Shown in pieces: positions 60,057 through 64,000 of a DNA stretch of 64,000 nt. Positions within the stretch are counted from its first letter, which is position 1, and every line of letters starts with the position of its first letter. Origin of the DNA: Methanobacterium formicicum DSM 3637 (GTDB taxonomy: Archaea > Methanobacteriota > Methanobacteria > Methanobacteriales > Methanobacteriaceae); assembly GCF_000302455.1 (NCBI RefSeq), contig NZ_AMPO01000004.1, positions 156,516 to 220,515 of the forward strand, in the 5' to 3' direction. Under the pieces are notes generated by a model. It made no database searches, was not told the DNA's origin, and saw nothing but the letters and a program-made list of their open reading frames with translations. A program made the position numbers and the translations under genes.

Positions 60057-60785
60057 TTAAACCTTTAAAATCCTCATCTTACTTGAAAGGGGTTCTGCCA
60101 GGTCCATTACATTCCCGTTCATGTATGCTGTAATGGACATGATTACACTCCCTGGGATAACGTATGATGGAGCACCTCTTTTAACCAGGTAAACATTTTT
60201 ATTTCCCAGTGCAGCTCCCATCATAGCCCCGGCTACTATGCCAATGCTTTCAATGTCTTCTATTGTTGCTACTACCACCGGGTCATCTGTTTCATCAGAA
60301 ACATATCCAACACCAGGTATTTCCTGTCCATGGTTTGAACTGCTTCCCCCAATATCAGTCACCTGATCCATGCCCCTGGCTGCTTTCATTACAGAGTCAG
60401 CAACTTTATGTACGAATCCCTCACCACCATAGGTGTCAAAGGCCACGATAATGGCATCCGGGTATCTGTCCTGCCTTATTTTTGCTTCAGCGTAGGATAC
60501 TCCTTCACCGGCTCCTTCCAAGGTGTTTGATATTCCATTGATATCACCCAGATCTTCGGCATTCTTTTTTAGAATGTCCACAATACCCTGGTTAACTTCT
60601 TCCAGACGGTCATCCTCCACAAAAGCACTGATGACCACATCATCACCCGTGATGTTGGTAAGAGCAGCTTTGTAAGCTCCCTTTTTTATTAAAGTTGGAA
60701 TGTCTTTTTCGATGTTTTTAATGAGATTTTTACTGCAGGAAACATCATTTCCTGAGATATCTGCACCAATAGCGGTAACCTTCAA
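60057..60785 (-). CDS. conserved methanogen protein of unknown function
   Basis: The 242-residue protein is soluble and begins MKVTAIGADISGNDVSCSKN at TTG 60785, with GGTGATGAT nearby. Conserved-looking motifs include TDIGGSSSNHGQEIPGVGYV and ATIEDIESIGIVAGAMMGAALG. I do not recognise its family. It sits between sucD and aroD with 151 bases to sucD on the same strand, so it may share a transcript with sucD. Confidence 0.65.
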   Translation of the reverse strand: MKVTAIGADISGNDVSCSKNLIKNIEKDIPTLIKKGAYKAALTNITGDDVVISAFVEDDRLEEVNQGIVDILKKNAEDLGDINGISNTLEGAGEGVSYAEAKIRQDRYPDAIIVAFDTYGGEGFVHKVADSVMKAARGMDQVTDIGGSSSNHGQEIPGVGYVSDETDDPVVVATIEDIESIGIVAGAMMGAALGNKNVYLVKRGAPSYVIPGSVIMSITAYMNGNVMDLAEPLSSKMRILKV

Positions 60786-61264
60786 ATCATCACCTAAATT
60801 GTTAGAACATTAAATATATGGTTCTGTTACATGGATAAAAATCCATGAAATTAAGTTTTATTGAGAAATGATATGAGAAAACTTGTTCTTATACATTTCT
60901 TATGGGCTTTTTTATACAACTGTGTAATCCCTGTTAATTTATTGGCTCCCTGTAAAATTCATGATTAATTCTCTGATCTATGTTCAATTCATTTTAATTC
61001 TCCCATCCGTGTTTAGTTCATTTTAATTCCCCAATTTTTATTTAATCCTGGTTATTATTCAATATTTGTTAATTCTGACCAAATATTCCCAAATTTTATG
61101 TGATTTCAATCTTCCATCTGCACTATTTGCAAATATTTTTTTAGTAAGATAGACAGATAATTAATAGCATGTCACTGAATATTTTAATCTTATTTCAGTA
61201 GACTGGGATGCATACGCATTAATACCTATTTGTCATTAATTATATCTTCCGGATGTGAATGTAA
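60786..61264. other. divergent spacer with short direct repeats
   Basis: The spacer between the unknown gene and aroD holds two copies of TTCATTTTAATTC(T/C)CC at 60988 and 61018, and further TTAATTC fragments. No gene or stable structure was seen. Confidence 0.45.
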
Positions 61265-61939
61265 ATGATTTTAAAACCTTTAATTTGTGTTCCAATACTC
61301 CAGAAAAACAGGAAAACTGTTTTAAAAGTTGCCAGTGAAGCCATAGATGCAGGGGCAGACCTGGTGGAGCTTCGGATAGATGCTCTTCTGGATACTGATC
61401 CTCAAAGTGTCATCCATCTGATGGAAGAAATAAACTACCCCCTCATTGCCACCAACAGAATGAGAGAAGAAGGAGGATATTTCATGGGGTCTGAAGATCT
61501 TAGAACCGATATATTGGTGGAAGTTGCTGATCATGCAGATTATGTGGATATAGAACTTCAAACAGATGCAAAATACCGTTCTAGAGTTATTCAAGCATCC
61601 AAATCTACTATAATATCCTTCCATGATTTTCAGAAAACACCCTATTTAAATGAACTCCTGGAGATTGTAAATAAAGAAAAAGAACTGGGAAACATAGCCA
61701 AATTCGCAGTAATGCCCCAGAACATGCAGGACACTCTTAACGTACTGGAAGTGGTCAACAGAGAAGATAACACCGTTGGAATAGCAATGGGAGAACTGGG
61801 ACGATACACCAGGGTAATAGCACCCATATTGGGATCTCCCATTACTTATGCCTCGTTAGGTGGTGAATCTGCACCAGGACAGCTGGATGTTAAAAATACC
61901 CAAGAAATAATTGATAGACTGATGGATGGTGGCGAGTAA
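61265..61939 (+). CDS. aroD: type I 3-dehydroquinate dehydratase
   Basis: The 224-residue protein matches type I DHQ dehydratase: LVELRIDALL near 35, DIELQTD near 97, STIISFHDF near 118 and the Schiff-base lysine in NIAKFAVMP near 144. The C-terminal GSPITYASLGGESAPGQL is also standard. It catalyses the third step of the shikimate pathway. The stop is followed directly by the GTG of the signal-peptidase-like gene. Confidence 0.93.
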   Translation: MILKPLICVPILQKNRKTVLKVASEAIDAGADLVELRIDALLDTDPQSVIHLMEEINYPLIATNRMREEGGYFMGSEDLRTDILVEVADHADYVDIELQTDAKYRSRVIQASKSTIISFHDFQKTPYLNELLEIVNKEKELGNIAKFAVMPQNMQDTLNVLEVVNREDNTVGIAMGELGRYTRVIAPILGSPITYASLGGESAPGQLDVKNTQEIIDRLMDGGE

Positions 61940-62584
61940 GTGAAACTAAAAACTGGAGTTATCATAGGCTTACTGGTACTGGTGGCTTTGGCAGGATCTT
62001 CATTTGTCGTGCTTTCAAATGGCATCCATAATAGTACACAAGTTACCATTGAAACCAATGGTACAGAGGTGTCAGTTGAATCATCCTCATGGTTATGTCC
62101 AGCTCCTAAACCCATGCTTGAAGAGATGAAGATAAAAGCCCTGTCAGATGTAGAGGATGCAGATAGTAGTTTAGAGTCCATCCAAACTGACATGCAGAAT
62201 ATTGCCAGTAAATATAATTTCACTGTAACTGTGAAAGTCACATCCCAATTTGGGGATAATCAGCTCCCCCTGCCTGCTACAGTCAGGGGAACATCTATGG
62301 TACCAACCCTGAAAGATGGACAGGATATCGTTGTGCTTAAAACCAGTGATTTCAAGGTGGGAGATATAGTGGTGGCCCATCATCCTGAATATCACCTCAT
62401 AGTAAAAAGGGTATCCCAGATCAATGGCAGTCAGGTTTACCTTACCAGTGATAACCATAATGTGGATGTCAGCAGCGAGACTAGAGTTGTAAATGGTGTG
62501 TCTCAGGTAGTGACCGTTACTAAAACACCACTGAACACATGGTTACCCAAAACCAATGTGATAGGTGTGGTCAAAGTTTATTAG
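61940..62584 (+). CDS. signal peptidase I-like (S24/S26) membrane protein
   Basis: The 214-residue protein has an N-terminal membrane anchor (LKTGVIIGLLVLVALAGSSF) and a catalytic-type serine in VRGTSMVPTLKDG near residue 118. A later KRVSQINGSQVYLTSDNHN segment fits the S26 beta fold. Archaeal signal peptidases use Ser with His and Asp. The inserted acidic region of about residues 45-95 is unusual for a minimal peptidase. It starts at GTG directly after the aroD stop, so it is translationally coupled. Confidence 0.75.
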   Translation: MKLKTGVIIGLLVLVALAGSSFVVLSNGIHNSTQVTIETNGTEVSVESSSWLCPAPKPMLEEMKIKALSDVEDADSSLESIQTDMQNIASKYNFTVTVKVTSQFGDNQLPLPATVRGTSMVPTLKDGQDIVVLKTSDFKVGDIVVAHHPEYHLIVKRVSQINGSQVYLTSDNHNVDVSSETRVVNGVSQVVTVTKTPLNTWLPKTNVIGVVKVY

Positions 62585-62597
62585 GTAAAATTAATTT

Positions 62598-62613
62598 ATT
62601 CTTTTTTTATTTT
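62598..62613 (+). terminator. oligo(T) terminator after the aroD operon
   Basis: TTCTTTTTTTATTTT lies 14-29 bases past the stop. The rest of 62585-62958 is AT-rich without genes. Confidence 0.6.
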
Positions 62614-62958
62614 AAAATCTCTTTATCTACAAACAGATTTTTACTCCATAAATATCTTTAATATATAATCAAAACTTTTTAATCTAAAAAAAGCTGTTCA
62701 GGCACAAATATCTTTTCAATCTACAAATGGATGTTATTTACCTATTTTAAAATAAGTATTCAGAAAATTAGAATTTAAATGATTGATTTGGGTGATCTCA
62801 ACGATTTTTTAGGTGATGTTTTTTCTCTTCAATTGAAATCAGGGACTTAAATTATGAATTAAGCCTATTAGATCAATTAAATTCATTGTATATCAATTAT
62901 ACCATTAACGAATAACTAAAAAAGGTAAATGCAGTAAATAAAAAAAGGAAGGTAGTGA

Positions 62959-63924
62959 TCAGGTATCACTTAGCTCTGCTAAGCGTTTGATCCTTTTCAC
63001 CATGTTGGGATGGGTGGATAGTAATTCCATGATTTTACTACCAGTGCCTATGTTTGTGTCCATGTTACGAAGTTCTGCCAGTTCTCTTTCACTGATAACT
63101 CCATCCATATCTGTATCCAGCTGCCTGAGGTCACTTATTTCATTCTGTGCATCGGAGATGTCGTTGACAAAGAAGGCTTTAACTCCTTCTACTTCTTTAA
63201 CTGCTCGTTTATCCAGATTAACTGATCCATATACCAGTTTGTAAAGTGCACTGGCTAGCTTGTGGGGTTTACCCCCTATCTCCACACTTCCTTCATCTGC
63301 ATAGTATTCTCTGACCCTACTCACGAATAAAACCAGTAGTTGGCCCAGTAAGTATCCTACCAGTGCAACTGCTCCAATTGCTCCAGCATCACTATCCCTG
63401 TTTCCACCGAATAACGTACTAATGAATATCCAGTAGCATATAAGGGGAACCACACTGATGAGGGTCATTACTGCCATATCATTGTGGCGTATGTGACTGA
63501 TCTCGTGTCCTAGGACTGCTTTTAATTCTTCTTCATCCAGGAGGTTCAGAATACCCCTGGTAACACAAACCCTTCCATCACCCTTGGTTCTACCAAATGC
63601 AAAGGCATTGGGGATGCCTGTTTCTGCGATTCCAACCTTAGGTTTTGGAATCCCTGCATTCATGGCCAGTTCATCAATCATGGCGTGCAGGTTGGGTGCT
63701 TCCTGGGGTGAAACGTAATGCACATGCATCACCGCTTCCACCATCTTGGGCCCTAACATGTACTGGGCAAATACAACTACCAGTGCCATTATGGCGAATA
63801 TTAGTGGTGTTCCAAAACCCAGGTATGTGCAAATTACAGTTATTATGGCGTAAAGTATACCGAATAACAGTGCAGTAGCTAACCATATTCGTAATGTTAG
63901 CAAAAATCTTCTCAATTTATACAC
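62959..63924 (-). CDS. htpX: HtpX-like M48 membrane zinc protease with an EF-hand loop
   Basis: The 321-residue protein has two N-terminal helices, the zinc motif HEISH (140-144) and a second pair of helices with REYYADE near 205-211 supplying the third ligand. Family members end about residue 290. Here residues 270-281 read DTDMDGVISERE, a perfect EF-hand calcium loop (D at 1, 3 and 5, G at 6, I at 8, E at 12), just before LSTHPNMVKRIKRL. HtpX degrades misfolded membrane proteins. The EF-hand suggests calcium control, which is inference. Confidence 0.9.
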   Translation of the reverse strand: MYKLRRFLLTLRIWLATALLFGILYAIITVICTYLGFGTPLIFAIMALVVVFAQYMLGPKMVEAVMHVHYVSPQEAPNLHAMIDELAMNAGIPKPKVGIAETGIPNAFAFGRTKGDGRVCVTRGILNLLDEEELKAVLGHEISHIRHNDMAVMTLISVVPLICYWIFISTLFGGNRDSDAGAIGAVALVGYLLGQLLVLFVSRVREYYADEGSVEIGGKPHKLASALYKLVYGSVNLDKRAVKEVEGVKAFFVNDISDAQNEISDLRQLDTDMDGVISERELAELRNMDTNIGTGSKIMELLSTHPNMVKRIKRLAELSDT

Positions 63925-64000
63925 CTGCCTTAAAATCTATTCCTTTTTGTTTTTTTATTCAGCGATTAATAGTAGTGAATCTAGTATATAAATGTAATCT

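Overview
This window is from a hydrogenotrophic methanogen of the order Methanobacteriales, most likely Methanobacterium. Supporting genes are the CoB-CoM heterodisulfide reductase subunits hdrC and hdrB, an FprA-type F420H2 oxidase, 2-phosphoglycerate kinase of the cyclic-2,3-diphosphoglycerate pathway, HMG-CoA reductase, diphthine synthase, archaeal-type phosphopantetheine adenylyltransferase, an archaeosine-synthase-like protein and an archaeal SRP RNA. The DNA is AT-rich with GGTGA/GGAGG-type ribosome binding sites.

Region 1 (1-15 kb) is a surface-glycan island. An operon on the minus strand reads PseB, PseC, NeuB-family synthase, SpsF-type cytidylyltransferase, class III aminotransferase, Gfo/Idh/MocA oxidoreductase (cut by the window edge). 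It looks like a nonulosonic-acid (pseudaminic-acid-like) pathway, but PseC carries a frameshift at a homopolymer. A methyltransferase, a GT4 glycosyltransferase without a canonical start codon, two paralogous GT-C membrane glycosyltransferases, a heavily decayed membrane-protein pseudogene and another GT-C enzyme follow. Region 2 (14.8-25 kb) holds housekeeping genes: DUF84 nucleotidase, CoaD, a radical SAM protein, two aminotransferases, a P-type cation ATPase behind three DtxR-like operator palindromes, a Fe-S protein and an AlkA-type glycosylase. A very AT-rich AftB/ZomB-like membrane protein (25-26.6 kb), a truncated VOC gene, Hsp20, a DUF5518-like protein and an AarF/UbiB kinase follow.

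Region 3 (30.1-37.1 kb) is a carotenoid locus: frameshifted CruF-like hydratase, MenA-like UbiA, CrtI, CrtB, a lycopene-elongase-like UbiA and a second CrtI paralogue. The gene content is that of C50 bacterioruberin-type synthesis known from haloarchaea, which is unexpected in a strict methanogen and is the most interesting system in the window.

Region 4 (37-48.8 kb) has a CorC-like transporter, tRNA-Ser(GCU), the SRP RNA, a PiT phosphate transporter, FprA, a CBS protein overlapping 2-phosphoglycerate kinase, a phosphoesterase, two small conserved proteins, then hdrCB. HdrC carries a charged N-terminal extension of about 120 residues with a second, well-formed internal start. Region 5 (49-64 kb) has a PadR-controlled ABC-2 exporter with a visible PadR operator, a solitary Dam-type methylase, diphthine synthase, a CCC1/VIT1-like membrane protein, HMG-CoA reductase, succinyl-CoA synthetase alpha, AroD coupled to a signal-peptidase-like protein, and an HtpX protease with a perfect EF-hand loop. 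Short degenerate tandem repeats sit in several intergenic leaders. No CRISPR array, insertion sequence, prophage or rRNA was seen.
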